Shown: positions 11,574 through 23,419 of the stretch, in pieces | Layout of the letters: the number at the start of each line of letters is the position of its first letter | How positions within the stretch are numbered: the first letter of the stretch is position 1 | Assembly: GCF_921293095.1 (NCBI RefSeq) | Contig: NC_060247.1 | Coordinates: forward strand, 112,115,111 to 112,179,110 | Source: Ischnura elegans | Taxonomy: Eukaryota; Arthropoda; Insecta; Odonata; Coenagrionidae | Direction: 5' to 3' | Length of the DNA: 64,000 nt | Notes under the pieces: generated by a model | Told to the model about the DNA's origin: nothing | Databases searched by the model: none | Seen by the model: only the letters and a program-made list of their open reading frames with translations | Translations under genes and position numbers: made by a program

Positions 11574-11738
11574 TGTTTTAATCTTTTATTGTGGTGTAAC
11601 ACTTATTGCAATACAAAAACTAACTTCAATACACAGTGATCCACACATATATATCCTAGTGGCCAACCTTCTAAGTTTCCACACCAATTTACATGGTGGC
11701 CAACCCTGAAGATTCACACAGATTAAAGATCTACAACA
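11574..11738 (-). repeat. Gypsy 1 3' LTR with polypurine tract
   Basis: On the minus strand CTAAAAGGGGAGG (complement of 11739-11751) precedes TGTTGTAG, the LTR start at 11738. The LTR appears to end in AAAACA at 11574 (about 165 bp) and contains ACAATAAAAG, a polyadenylation signal. The upstream LTR is missing. Confidence 0.6.
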
Positions 11739-11959
11739 CCTCCCCTTTTAGGAGTAAAAAGAACATAAAAATTGAAAGTTTACAAATCAAGACGCCTTGG
11801 AGGTTTAACCATGCGGCCACTCATTGTAGTAGTTATAGGTAGGCCAGCAGGATGTACAATAGGGTTGGGTACCCCTGGTTGATTCACATGACCACTCCCA
11901 GCGGTTGACATAGGTGGATGAACAGGATATATATCAGATCTTAGTACAACATTTTGATT

Positions 11960-13612
11960 CTATGACTCTACAGCATTATGGATTGGTGCATTCACATCTG
12001 GTAGTAATGTTGCATAAGATGAGGGACATGCTACCATTCTTTTTTTTAAATGTGTGACATTACGCCTCACTACATTTCCCACTGAATTTCTCACCAAATA
12101 CGAACGAGGACTTGTATGTCTATTTACAATGACACCAGGCTCCCAATTGTCACACTTGCTTGTTTTAATGAGTACCTTTTCACCCATCTGAAAAGTAACT
12201 TCCTTCCGTCTGGAGGTTTTATCATAGTTGGATTTCATTTGATTCGACTTCGATTGTAACGCTTTTACCACATCCTGTGGTCGGATGACTTTGGGTTTAA
12301 GCGTGTTGTACGTAACCGGCATCTTTGTGCGTAGTAAACGATTAACCAGCAACTGCGATGGGGACCAGTCTAGTCCAGGCAGAGGAGTGTTGCGATAATC
12401 CCGGAAAAGGTTTCTGAAATCGGATTTTTCTTCCTGGCTCTTTTTAGAGTCATTTTACTAAGCTTCACCCCTATTTCCGCAAGTCCATTAGAGCGTGGAT
12501 AGTGAGGACTACTTGTTCTCAGCTCTATTTCATTTCTTTTATAGTACTGCCTACATTCCCAGGACCCAAATGGCATGTTGTCTGCCAGGAGAACTCGAGG
12601 AAACCCATGAGTACTGAACACAGTCTGCATAGCATCTATGACAGCTGGTGCTGTTTTGGACTTAACTTTGCAAATATCAACCCACTTAGAATACTTGTCT
12701 ATGAGGACAAGATAACATTTACCAGAATAGTCAAATATATCTGCACCCACTTTATCATATGGAAGATTTTCCGTAGAGTGGGGTCGCAATGGTTGCTTAA
12801 AATTGGCTGGGCGAAACTTCTCACAAATTCCACATGATTTTATGTAATCTATAATGCTAGATGGCATGCCTGGCCAATAAAATAACCCTCTACCTCTAGC
12901 CTTAGTTTTAGTTTCTCCACAGTGACCCTCATGTAGCAACTTAAGGACATACGATCTCAAAGCACCTGGAACTACTACTTTTTCCCCTAGAAAAATTAAA
13001 CCCTCTTCAAAACAAAGATCATTTTTTAGCTTATAATATGGTTTACACTCATCAGATAACTTTTTATAAACTGGCCAGGCTGACTTACAAAATTGACTTA
13101 TTTTACTCAAGACCACATCTTTGCTAGTTTCCAATTGAAACTGAAACAGACGCTCTTTTGACATTGGCAGATGCTTGCTAATGGAATGGACTACCTCTAG
13201 CATTTGTGGGTCATCAAGGACATGGTCTGTAACATAAGAGCGTGACAAATGGTCGGCAAAATGCATAAGTTTACCCGGTAAATAAGTAACATTTAAATGA
13301 TACTTCAATAATTTCAACCTTAGTCGCTGCAAACGAAAAACACCAATTTGATGCACTGGTTTAGGCATAACATTGATTAGGGGTTTATGATCACTCTGAA
13401 CCAGGACTGGTTTGCCATAAATATAGTAATGAAATTTGGAAGCTGCAAAATAGACTGCTAAAAGCTCTTTTTCTATTTGTGAATAATTGCACTCACTACT
13501 GGTGAGTGATCTTGAGGCTATGTGCACTGGTTTAAGACCTTTAGGACCTTCCTGAAACAACGTACACCCTAGCCCACTTTGTGAAGCATCGCTTATCAGA
13601 TGAAGCATACCT
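11960..13612 (-). pseudogene. Gypsy 1 pol remnant (RNase H, integrase)
   Basis: This is Ty3/Gypsy polyprotein sequence truncated at its 5' side. The long frame (13608-12370) begins in the RNase H region (LISDASQSGLGCTLFQ, EKELLAVYFAASKFHYY, QSDHKPLINV). It passes through the integrase zinc finger (KSCGICEKFRPAN) and the DDE core (GADIFDYSGKCYLVLIDKYSKW, LLADNMPFGSW, NGLAEIGVK). The last catalytic position is retained as NGLAE, while DNG has become DNM. A frameshift near 12360 leads into the C-terminal chromatin-binding-like tail (12352-11960). RT, protease and gag are absent. Confidence 0.9.
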
Positions 13613-13673
13613 CTCTGACAGGAAAGGAAGGGCCATAAATGTCAAACACTTTTTATTAATCTCTTAAGCAATA

Positions 13674-14336
13674 GGGTAGTTTCCTTAATAAAAGAACATG
13701 AAAGGCATTTATTGCGATTCATTACCCACTATTAGTGTATTCATAATATACAAATTATTTCGTTCTAGAAATCCCAATTTAGACGAATGTTAATGGTCAA
13801 TTTTAACTTCTTTGAAAAAGACCAGATTGGCGCCCATGCGATGCCACTCCGCGTGACTTCACAGGGACCTACATGCTATATGAGTAGTCAAGAGTTTTAC
13901 ATCGTCTGAGATTACCAATGCATGCATGAGCCACAGACTTCAGGGAAACGTCTCTCAATAATCACCTATTAAAACTGCCAATGGTCAGAAAGTTTCCTTC
14001 GTTTGATAAAGTATTAACAATCCTTATTTAAGCCAAGCGCTATGTGCCAGCAGGGTACTCTGCTATCTGCTAGCAGCCAGCATTGCAGCAGCGCACAATA
14101 TCCTCGCCCCAGCGTCACCTCACACGGCGAAAGCGGGATCAAGAATAACGTCAGATTCTGGATTCTTTTCCCAGAATTCATACTTAGCCGTCATATTTTC
14201 ACGCGCTTGAAATTTTTCACTGTTCATTTAATTACGAAAAATAGATATCGTCATTTAAAAATCTGAAAGCTTGAAATACGTACTCTAGGAATAATAATCT
14301 TTCAATTTAGGCAATAAAAATAATAGGAAACCACCC
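13674..14336 (-). mobile_element. TA-flanked MITE, copy 1
   Basis: This is a 663 bp element with ends GGGTAGTTTCC ... GGAAACCACCC, flanked by TA at 13672-13673 and 14337-14338. It matches copies at 27492-31233 (interrupted) and 39991-40650 in inverse orientation, plus a fragment at 47823-47932. It contains no ORF of note. TA target-site duplication suggests mobilisation by a Tc1/mariner-type transposase. Confidence 0.85.
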
Positions 14337-14338
14337 TA

Positions 14339-14597
14339 TTGATGAAGCCCCTTTTTTAAACTGGAGCAGGGTTCTCTTAGTACTCTCAAATCCAAAAGCA
14401 ATGTTTGTCCATGGAGGCCCTAAACTCTCAAAATCTCGTTTAATGTGCAGCAGTGAGTGAATATTAAATATCATAAATTCTTTTCCAACATCCTCTTGGC
14501 ACAAGAAAGCATGCCTAAAAATGAGACAATGAGCTACATCTAAGTCACTAGGCATAACAGACTTTTGAAATATAATGTGAAGGCTGGTTGAAGTCAT
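14339..14597 (-). pseudogene. Unclassified transposon protein, DUF4218-like middle part
   Basis: The frame reads DVGKEFMIFNIHSLLHIKRD, then FESLGPPWTNIAFGFESTKR and LLQFKKGASS before running into the MITE. The NxHSLLHIxxDxExxGP ... FxFE pattern is what I associate with the DUF4218-like region of transposon proteins. Across the MITE the same strand continues at 13671-13613 with LLKRLIKS before Gypsy 1 interrupts it. The hAT element begins eight bases upstream of the ORF start, so this gene is cut on both sides by later insertions. Confidence 0.45.
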
Positions 14598-14883
14598 GCT
14601 AAAATCAGGGCCGTTTTAAGGTATTTGTAGGCCCTATGCACTTTCAAAGTCCCTCCCCGGCTTCATTTTAAATATTTTTTCAAGAATGCACCCGCACTTC
14701 TTTGCGATTTGAAATATAAATAAACTTTACGTATTGTTAAATATTCTATGCATACTCTATTCAATGATGATGTAGTAATTCCGGTGTTACATCATGCGCT
14801 TTGCATTTGTTGTTTAACGTTTATGGTGTACTTCTTTTTTCTTATAATTTTTTAAATAGTAATGAAAGTACTTTTAAATAAAG

Positions 14884-17010
14884 ATGTTTGATGGATACAA
14901 GAGGAAACAAGAGAGTGGATTAGAAAAGCTGAAGAAAAAGGAGGAGAAAGAAAAAGAATTGAAAAATAATCGGGGTTCGTTGCTGCAATTTATGAGCAGA
15001 GACACTGATTGCATTGCTGGTAAAACTAGTAATACTAGTGATAATGACATTTCATTCCTTTCTTCAGCCACAATGGACACCAACAACCCCGTAATACCAT
15101 AAAGAATGTTGCTGGACTGTGCTGAAAAAAGTGAAACAACTGAAACAAGTGTTACAAAGGAAAAGGTATCTGTAAATTCTGTTATGGGTCATGCTGAAGC
15201 TGCTGTGTTTGATTACCCTACAGACTCAGACTGTATATATTAGGGTCAGTAGGAGATGCTAGTTTGAAGCATGAGATGCATGACAAAGAATACAGTTATT
15301 CAAGTGATCGAGCTAATTGGAAGATAACTGAACATCTAAGAAGTTATTATACTGAACGTCTTCCTTCACAAACTTTGGTGTCAGATTTTACATTAAAGGA
15401 TAGACAATTTGGTGACAAGATCAGATATGCACGCGAAAAATATTTTTCTAGAAGGCTAACAAATTTTGCCGCGCGAGACTGGCTTCTCTATTCTCCTTCA
15501 ACTGGTGAAGCGTTTTGTTATGTGTGCAAGCTGTTTGTTTACAACACCGGGTCTGCAAATCAGTTTATCGATGATTTTGATTACTGGAAAAATGCCATCG
15601 CAAGGATTGCATCACATGAGAAGTCGAGGGATCACATTGCTGTTCTGTTAAGGATGTTAGAATATCAACAGACATCTAGAATTGATGAAAAACTGCAAAA
15701 GGAGAAGCAAAAACTGTGAAAATACTGGACTAATGTTCTCAAGAGAAGAGCTATTGAGATAAGATTTCTCGCTGAAAGAGGGTTACCTTTTCCCGGTGAC
15801 AGCCATTGACATAACTGTTATAACAGTGGAAATTTCCTTGGTTGCATTTAGCTTTTAGCTGAATTTGATCCCTTTCTAAAGGAACACATTCCAATTGAAC
15901 AGGGCGATGGTAAATTTCTTTTCGATCTGTTGGTACTTGGTTGATCTGAGTACTCTCAAACTTCATGGTATAGATATCGACAATTGCATATTGCAGTCCT
16001 ATGACAATGCGAGCAATATGAGTGGGATTTATTCTGGAGTACAAGCTAGATTTACAGAGATTAATAAATTAGCATAGTGGGTGCTATGCGCTACCCACAG
16101 CTTAAAGTTGGTAGGCTCATCTGCTGTGGAGAGCTGTTTAGTTGTAGTCAACTATTTTGCTATTGTTCAATCAGTCTACACGTTGCGATGGTTAAGATTG
16201 AAAGGTGCCTGAAAGAAAAAACCTTAATGTTGCAAGGGCTCTCAGCAACAAGGTGGTCAGCACGAAATGACGCTGCTAGAGCTTTTTATGCCAATTATAA
16301 GGAAATTTGACAAGCATTGTCTGATGTTGCTATAAGCGAACATCAACCACCATCATCTGTCCATGAAGCCAAATTGCTCATGAAGAAGTTGAACTATTTC
16401 AAGACAATGTTACTGTGTGTGATTTGGAAAGACTTGCTCCAAAAAATTGATATTGTCAAAAAAGGTCTACAGGAGCCTGGAATTGATTTATCAACCATCA
16501 TCGACTTGTATGACAGTCTTGTTCTTAACTTTCATAATACATGTGATAAATTTGAAATGTACGAAGGTATAGCAAAAGAGCTCTCACAAATGGAGTATAA
16601 AGAATGCGTACAAAATGCAAATGACAACGACACCGATTTCATGATGAAGTGGTGGATGGCAATGTGTGGTGGTTTTAGGTATGAGTCCTAGTGAAAAAGT
16701 CCGTACTCAGTCTTTTTATGTTATCATAGATAGACTTATTTCTGAGAAGGGAAAACGGCGAGCAGTCTACACAACACTACATGAAAGGTTCAGCTTTCTT
16801 ATGGACAGATCTCTGTCAACTGATCAAACAGTTTCTAAAGCCAAGTAACTAATTGAGATGTACCCATCAGATCTGGAAGAGGTATTTACTGATGAATTTC
16901 TTTTATTCTCACGAATGTTTGCTGACAAGAAAACTGTGGCTGAAATTCTTACTGCACAGATACAGAATAGGCTGGTGACAAGTTTTCAGAATGTAAATTT
17001 TGCTTTCCAG
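14884..17010 (+). pseudogene. hAT-like transposase (ZMYM1 / DUF4371 type)
   Basis: The open stretch at 14884-15100 starts with a lysine/glutamate-rich segment. The TTF-type zinc-finger region follows at 15264-15719 (DWLLYSPSTGEAFCYVCKLF ... HEKSRDH). The transposase core is recognisable at 15974-16080 (SYDNASNMSGIYSGVQARF) and 16080-16310 in two frames (CATHSLKLVGSSA, LSATRWSARNDAARAF). Later pieces (SPSEKVRTQSFYVIIDRL, YPSDLEEVFTDE) lead into FQNVNFAFQ at 17010. After copy C the frame continues at 19126 with IYLTIFGTSAEHV, the decayed start of the hAT dimerisation block. At least five frame breaks make it non-functional. Confidence 0.8.
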
Positions 17011-19122
17011 GGCTGCTATTCTGGATGGAATAGCATTATGCTATTCTCCGATATTGCAACCGATGTTGCTATAATACAGCATATTGCAACGCATATGCTA
17101 TTCGGTATTCAGAACGGTTGCAATTCGTGTTTTTACTACACCGGAAGACGTAATTCTCAAAATAGCATAGGCCCGTTGCAATTCACTATTCTGAACGGCG
17201 AAATGCAACCGGTGGGGTTGCAATAATATTACGCGGTCTTCGAGGCCGAGCTATTCGGTATTGCAACCCAAAAAACGTGCGGATTGCGATGTCGAATTGT
17301 TTTTCTGAGGTTAAAGTAACCTTACCAACTATTGAAAAATGGAATAATAGCCAAAAATAAAATTATATCTGCTTTATTTTAATTAAATAATAGTAGCATA
17401 AGTGATTAATATTTAACTAGTTAATTTTAATTGGTTAGAAATTAACATTCGAGCTTAATATATGAAGCACAAGCTTGCTTCATCGACAGTACGAAAACAA
17501 TATCAATCAATGCAAAGAATTACTACGATTAGCCCAAATTTCCGTGTTTTATTCATATTTACAATTCATAATTTTATTTCATCACTTGACTTGCTACTAA
17601 AAATATCCTCAATGTAGGCTATCAGGTCGATTCTTGAAAATTTTCAAGCTTGTGTTAACACACTAACTCGCCAAATTTAATAATAGTTATAGCTTTCAAT
17701 GAAAACCATACATTACCATAATAATACCATATACTTTGATCAGCCGTTCATTTCATCAATTGAACAGTATATACAAATACATGCAACGAGTCGAAATTAT
17801 TTTCCCCACTATTCGCTACCTTCTACAATTATAACTTAAAATTTACTAAATTATAACACGGGCAGTCGACTTGAATTACTTGCTTGAAAACAAAGGATTT
17901 CTCCGAACACCAATAAAGTTTCCGAACAAATATGATTCACCACAATCGTTTAATGGAATATCCACGTACTTACATCATAAATGCAATATATATCGTGTGG
18001 AATTCAATACAAATTGTTTCCTCTATAGACAAGTAAGTTATTCACACAATTAAGTTTCAGTATATCGGCACAGTTCAGGGTCTACCAAATATTTCAGTGA
18101 GCACATTAAAATCAGCTGATGCGAAAACAATGACATCTGACACAACAGCACTTTCCACACGATTCACTATAGCTAGATTCACTTTTTCACAGCTGTTCCA
18201 TCCATCCTCAAATTCACCATCACCTCCCTTTTTTCCAAATCTGCAGCTGAAATATCGATACTATTTCATCATAATACATGAGAGCACAGCGGTGACGTTG
18301 CCACCTACTTCATTTCCTAAACAGAGATTGAATACTGAAATTAGGGAGTCATATAATATGAAGCTAGTATTAGAAACGAAAGCTTCTAGTCCATACAGTA
18401 AAGCTAGATCGTCACGATCAAAGCAATAAAAGTTGGTATATATTTATTTTGACATGCAACGAACAGACAGACTTCGAAGCCTAAGACAATTACGAAGAAA
18501 ATCAAACATATTTAGCTTTCAATGATTATTTCGCATAACACATATCTCACGATAAAGGACCGATCGGATATAGGTAAATGATTCAATATTTATACCCGAT
18601 GAATCATCATTATAACAGTAAAATTATGTCCTAACCCACCTGTCTGAAGCCATTGTGATATTATCACAACAACAACAAACAGCTGATTTCCTAAACGAGA
18701 TTTACAAAGCGTATTATATATAAATCCACGGTTTAATATAATTTTTAAATGCAAATGAAGCAATTATTTGTAATTGCAAGTCAATATTCCGTAAAATACA
18801 GAAAAATAAATAAAAAAAGCCGTGAAGACGATGGACGACACTACCATCGAAACGTCGGCAGATATGGAGAACCTTATCCGGTGGGAAACCCGAAATAACT
18901 TCATCAATATAAAATATCTTCTCCTCATTGGTTACGAAAACTGTTCAGAAAGTTTTTCATACGGGAAGGGGCGGAGCTTCCAAATAGCTCGCGCAACAAA
19001 TAGCATGATGCTGTTCCGAACAAAATTATTACTACACGTCATTCAGAATACGGGGTCGTTGCAATAATGACCCGCAGAATAGCATATGCTATTTATTGCA
19101 ACGCTTATCCAGAATAGCAGCC
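17011..19122. mobile_element. TIR element, complete copy C (3-bp duplication)
   Basis: This 2.11 kb element has ends GGCTGCTATTCTGGAT and ATCCAGAATAGCAGCC, a perfect 16-bp inverted pair. It is flanked by CAG on both sides (17008-17010 and 19123-19125). Excision with one CAG joins the hAT-like transposase frame exactly. A 3-bp duplication fits PIF/Harbinger among common superfamilies, but no transposase is present to confirm it. Subterminal zones repeat TTGCAAC and GAATAGCA in both orientations. It shares its body with copies A and B at the window start. Confidence 0.85.
18812..18905 (+). repeat. Short insertion with GAAACGTCGG core
   Basis: About 94 bp present in copy C and absent from A and B. 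It carries CATCGAAACGTCGGCAGATA, the same core as the palindrome at 55962-56096. This core resembles the terminal repeat of Penelope-like elements seen in many invertebrates; that link is from memory. Confidence 0.55.
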
Positions 19123-19157
19123 CAGATCTATCTTACAATTTTTGGAACAAGTGCTGA

Positions 19158-19545
19158 ACATGTTAATGGAATTCTATTAAGAGTATACCCAAATTCCAAG
19201 CATTTAAAACAGCAATGAATCTAATAAAGTTCTAATTACATCGTATACAAATTCTAAGCATTTCAAATACCAATGCATCTAATTAAGTTCTATTCAAGTA
19301 CAGTGAATGTAATAGAATTCCATTAACAGTATAGAAAAATTGCAAGCATGTAAAAAAGCAATGAATCAAATCAAGTTCTATTAACATCGTATACAAATTC
19401 CAATTAATCTAATCAAGTTCTATTAAGGTACAGTGAATGTAATAGAATTCTATTAACAGTATACACAAATTCTAAGCATTTAAAACAGCAATACATCTAA
19501 TCTAGTTCAATTAATATCGTATACAAATTCCAAGCAATTTATTAG
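19158..19545. repeat. Degenerate minisatellite
   Basis: Repeats of a roughly 45-57 bp unit around TTCTATTAACATCGTATACA, AAATTCCAAGCATTTAAAAC and AGCAATGAATCTAATCAA occur with a spacer variant GGTACAGTGAATGTAATAGA used twice. The array replaces the expected right end of the hAT element. Confidence 0.7.
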
Positions 19546-20829
19546 CCTATTATTTAGCTAGCGAACGATACACCAGTACACAAAGCACGTCCGTACTCGT
19601 CCATGGCTACAATCCGAGAAACCATTCCACGGAGCGTCAACTGATGGCGAGGGGATTCGGACAGCGCAGGGAGCAAAGGGGATAGCAACTTCGATCGGCA
19701 ACGCCGCCACATTTATGCGCCACAGTCGCCGTGACGTAATGGGATAGGGGTGGGGGCACAGATGGTGGGGGGCATAGCAGAAAGCTCTTCCAGCGTTTCC
19801 GTTGTAGTTTGTAATTAACATCATCAGATGTTTTATATTAAGTATTTTTCTCAATTAATGCTATTATTCTGAAATCAACTAAATATTTTCTATCGTTTCT
19901 TTCACTTGACAGTTCTAGATCATTATATTTAATTAGAGTAATCGGAAGCCACACATTCACTTCAGTTGAGGGTGGTTGGTTGTCGTGAAATAAAGAATCC
20001 CAATGTTAGTTTAAATGTTTATTTAAATCAACTACGTCGTACAAGGAAAGACTAAATACATTTAATTGGCTTTTACATTAAATTGGCTGTTCGTTAACGT
20101 TTACGATAAGCTAAACGGAGTCCGCACTTCAAAAACCATGGTTGCAGCCATAAGTATAACAATGATTTTGTAAGTAAAAAGCGGAGAAAACATATTTAAA
20201 ATTACAGTGCATTTTTTTATACTTTCACTCAGTGAGTGCATGCATGAGAAAAGTCGGCAGAACATACAAACAAATCATTGCATTATAAATCAAACGAAAC
20301 GGAGATGTGAGAAGCACAAAATTTGAATTTAATAAAAAAAAGTCACCATACGTACTAATAAGAGGAACTAAAATCTCTAGAAACATCTATGGCATTCGAT
20401 GGAGTATGAATTAAAAGAATAAACCTGGGATCAATTATATGGCATGCCCTTTGCGGTAAGCCTGAAGCTGAAACACGAGCATCACATCCACGGAAGTAAC
20501 TTTAAGAATAGCCAACACCATTCAATATCTGAAAATTCCAAATATACATGTGTATTGTAAAAATTAATGCTTTGTAAGCAATATGTAAACTATACTTTTT
20601 CTAATAATGCACTTAAATGAATAAGAGTGAAATTCGTAACAGGTGATGAATTTATAAAGGTGAAAAGCCTGGATGAAACAGACGTGGGAAAATTGATTCC
20701 AAGTTACATATATAATAAATCATTATGTAATCCTAAAGTAATTACACAACAGTACTCACATCAATTCATTACGGGAGAATGAATGCACTTTAAAAGGCTC
20801 GTCGCGAATACGCCATCTTCAGCAGTTGA
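19546..20829. other. No recognisable feature
   Basis: Mostly AT-rich with a G+C-richer block at 19600-19780. No coding frame or TE end is recognised. It may be intronic or intergenic sequence of the minus-strand transporter gene's downstream side. Confidence 0.35.
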
Positions 20830-21176
20830 TAGCACCACGCTTCCTAGCCGAAGACAGAAATTTTTTAATTCCTTGCCGGCAGCCGGCAGGCCAGCAACCG
20901 ATTTTCAGAATTCCCTTCTGTGATTGGCTCTTCAACCATGTATACCAGGCTTAGGAGAACAGACGTTTTCGAAAGTTTGGTGCCATCGACTGCAGCGCCT
21001 CTGGCCGTGCCGATTAAAGTTATTTCCCCCTGTACCGCGCTGTCCGACCCCCCTCACCTATCAGTTGATTCACCGTGACCATTTCATTCCCCCAGTTCCT
21101 ACCACGCCACCCAAAAGGCGCCACAGTCGCAAACAACTGACAAACAATAATAGCACACAGTAGAATATATAAAACA
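20830..21176 (-). repeat. Gypsy 2 putative 3' LTR
   Basis: On the minus strand AAGGGGAGAGAG (complement of about 21178-21189) is a polypurine tract, followed by TGTTTTATATATT at 21176 as a plausible LTR start. The far LTR end cannot be fixed because no second LTR is present, so the left boundary is a guess from the change in base composition. Confidence 0.4.
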
Positions 21177-21360
21177 ACTCTCTCCCCTTATTTTTACAAT
21201 ACAAAAGCATAAAATGTTCACACATTAAACAAAGCAGACACACAATAACTGATAGTAATCACAACTCAAAACAAAAAGTCTTTTAGGTCTGTACAATATC
21301 ATCTAAATGAGCTGGAGGTGAATGTGTCCGCCGAGGCCGAGATGAATTTGGCTCTGTAGC

Positions 21361-22550
21361 TTAAGGTCTTGCTCCAGGGCTATTACTTCCAGATATGCGG
21401 TATATTCCTTCCGGCTCATTGTCAGGAGGACGCGGTCCGAAGATTCCTGTCTTATGAGGTCTGTCCTCATTTGCACCTTTATCTATTGAAAAATCAGAGC
21501 AGGGATTAGCATATACAATTATATTATGATTTTTATTACCAATCCATCTGCGACGGAGTTGGTTGACATTCCTACGTTCAACATTACCAGAGTCTGAAAT
21601 AATTTTAAAGTTATGAGGACCCTCAACTTCAGAAAATACACCCTTCAACCATGGCCCTCCCCGTCCATTATTCCTGTAAAAAACTGTGTCCCCAACAGTG
21701 AAGTAATTCGTAGACGCTTTCCTTCTCCCCAGCAGGATGGAGTTCCTCTTTTTCTCATTCAAATTTACATTAGCTGGATGTAGGTTGCCCAAAACAGTTT
21801 TTAACCTTCTCCCCATCAACAGCTCTGAGGGAGCTGACCCTTTGGAATTAGGAGTGGCTCTTAATGTGAGGAGGATGTTGGCTAATTCCTTTTCCCATTC
21901 ATTGTCGAGCAATTTAAGTAGTAATATTTTAACGGTCTGCACCATCCTTTCTGCCAGCCCATTATTAGGCAGGGTTATAAGGTGGAGTTTTGTAATGGGA
22001 AATACCATTATTGTGAACAAAATCAGACATCGCCTCAGACCTGAAAGCAGGTCCATTGTCCGTGACAAATTTCATCTGGTAAGCCATGAGTGGCAAACCA
22101 GCTGCGCAAATTTGCTATAGTGGTCTTTGATGATAGGGAACCCCGAGTGGAAGCTACCTCCACCCACTTGGACATTGCAACCACAAGAATCAAGAACGTA
22201 TGACCCAATATTGGGCCAGCAAAATCTATATGAAGCCTAGACCATGGCTTTGTAGGTATGCTCCATGTAATGGTGGTTATCATAGGGGGATTTTTTTGCA
22301 GTGAAGAACATTGAGGGCAGGATTTAATTAAAGATTCAATGTCCTCGTCGATCCCAGGCCACCATACATAACTCCTGGCCAGCCCTTTTGTGCGTACAAT
22401 ACCTTGGTTTGTACCAATACCAATGCCTTGGAGGTAGTGGTATTGCCGAAGATATGTAGAACAGTGGCGTAACAGGACCCTGTTGTCTCCTAGTCGTGTT
22501 CGAAAGTGTAATTCTAGGGTTATGGGGGATATATTTTCTAGTTGGTTCAA
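21361..22550 (-). pseudogene. Gypsy 2 pol remnant (integrase)
   Basis: The integrase starts at 22550 and is truncated upstream. The zinc finger shows as YVWWPGIDEDIESLIKSCPQ and the core as LHIDFAGPILGHTFLILVVA and MSKWVEVAST. A frameshift near 22050 follows FATHGLPDEI. The second frame (22068-21361) holds NNGLAERMVQTVKILLLK, the E of the catalytic triad, and the basic C-terminal domain (FTVGDTVFYRNNGRGG, GNVERRNVNQLRRR). It ends in a proline-rich tail. RT and RNase H are absent. Its truncated end lies about 16 bp from the splice donor of the exon at 22567. Confidence 0.9.
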
Positions 22551-22566
22551 ATTAAATGGTACTCAC

Positions 22567-22698
22567 GCTTCTCAGTGTGCAATCTGACTGTCTCTGACAT
22601 GAACAGCATGACGAAGAATAGTATAGACAGTGTCATGCCAACTTTTATCAGATGTGACCGGTCCATAAAAAATCCAGCCACAAAGCACACCATTATTC
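22567..22698 (-). CDS. Sugar-porter-like exon (TM9-10 region)
   Basis: On the minus strand TTTTTCAG precedes the exon and GTGAGTACC follows it. The 132 bp are open with phase 1 at both ends: 43 whole codons plus two and one bases. The product reads IMVCFVAGFFMDRSHLIKVG and then MTLSILFFVMLFMSE, two hydrophobic segments joined by a DR-containing loop. In sugar porters the ninth and tenth helices are joined by DRxGRR; here the loop keeps DR but reads DRSHLIK. The entry phase matches the exit phase of the exon at 26746-26919, though about three helices would be missing if the two were joined directly. No downstream exon was recognised at lower coordinates. Confidence 0.55.
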
Positions 22699-23419
22699 CT
22701 GAAAAATCGATCATGAAAATAGCATAAGTGGTCAGAAATGAAGATAGTATTGTAAAATCTTCAGAGTTGAAGACGAGGTATTAAAAACTCGCGGATTAAA
22801 TTGCTTCAAGTGATATGAATGTTATACTACCCACAAAATGTAGAATCGCCTTAACAAGCATTCAGCGGGGAGAATTATTAAGTGTCGTTTCATGAGTCTG
22901 AGCTAGATTTACTCAGTTTTTTAGAATCCTAGCTTTATTAATATTTTTACTATAAATTTTGTAATGCTTCATTAAAACTTTCGTGGGTTGTCGTCATGGC
23001 GATAAAACCTTTTGAACCATTTCACCGCATCAATATTTTGGTTTTCCTTAGCATTTTCCGACCGATGCTGGTCGCTTAATCAAGGAAATTCGAATTGAAT
23101 AAGCTACCGACGTTCGGTCGGTGAACGTTGGGGCCATCCAAATATTGACGTGGCAAAATAGTCCGAAAAGTTATTTTATCGCCAATCTTAGCAGTAGTTT
23201 TACATGGGCAGTGAGGTAAAAAGACCAAATATTGAAAGATTTTTTTTGTTGGTTGTATTTATTTTTAAAAATATTTTTTAATGCTCGTGTTTTACGTCTC
23301 AGCTTCTACATCGGCACAAACTATGGTGAGGTTGTCGTGATGATCACCTCGAGGAGTCAAAACGTGTTGCATCGAAAGAAAAAAATTGAAAAGTACAAGA
23401 AAGGCTTGTGCGTTCCTAT
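22699..23419. other. Intron sequence, no feature
   Basis: AT-rich. I looked here on the minus strand for the missing TM5-8 exons of the transporter and saw no open hydrophobic frame with splice sites. Confidence 0.4.

Larger units (their letters stand above)
14606..19200 (+). mobile_element. hAT-like element (interrupted, right end lost)
   Basis: The element starts with CAGGGCCGTTTTAAGG at 14606, a typical hAT terminus. It contains the transposase remnant below and is interrupted at 17010 by TIR element copy C. Host reading continues after that insert until about 19170, where minisatellite DNA takes over. The matching right terminus and the 8 bp duplication (expected GCTAAAAT-like) were not found. 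Confidence 0.6.

Noticed and set aside
19158..19545. CRISPR-like array
   Set aside because: Units are degenerate and lack unique spacers of constant length, and the genome is eukaryotic.
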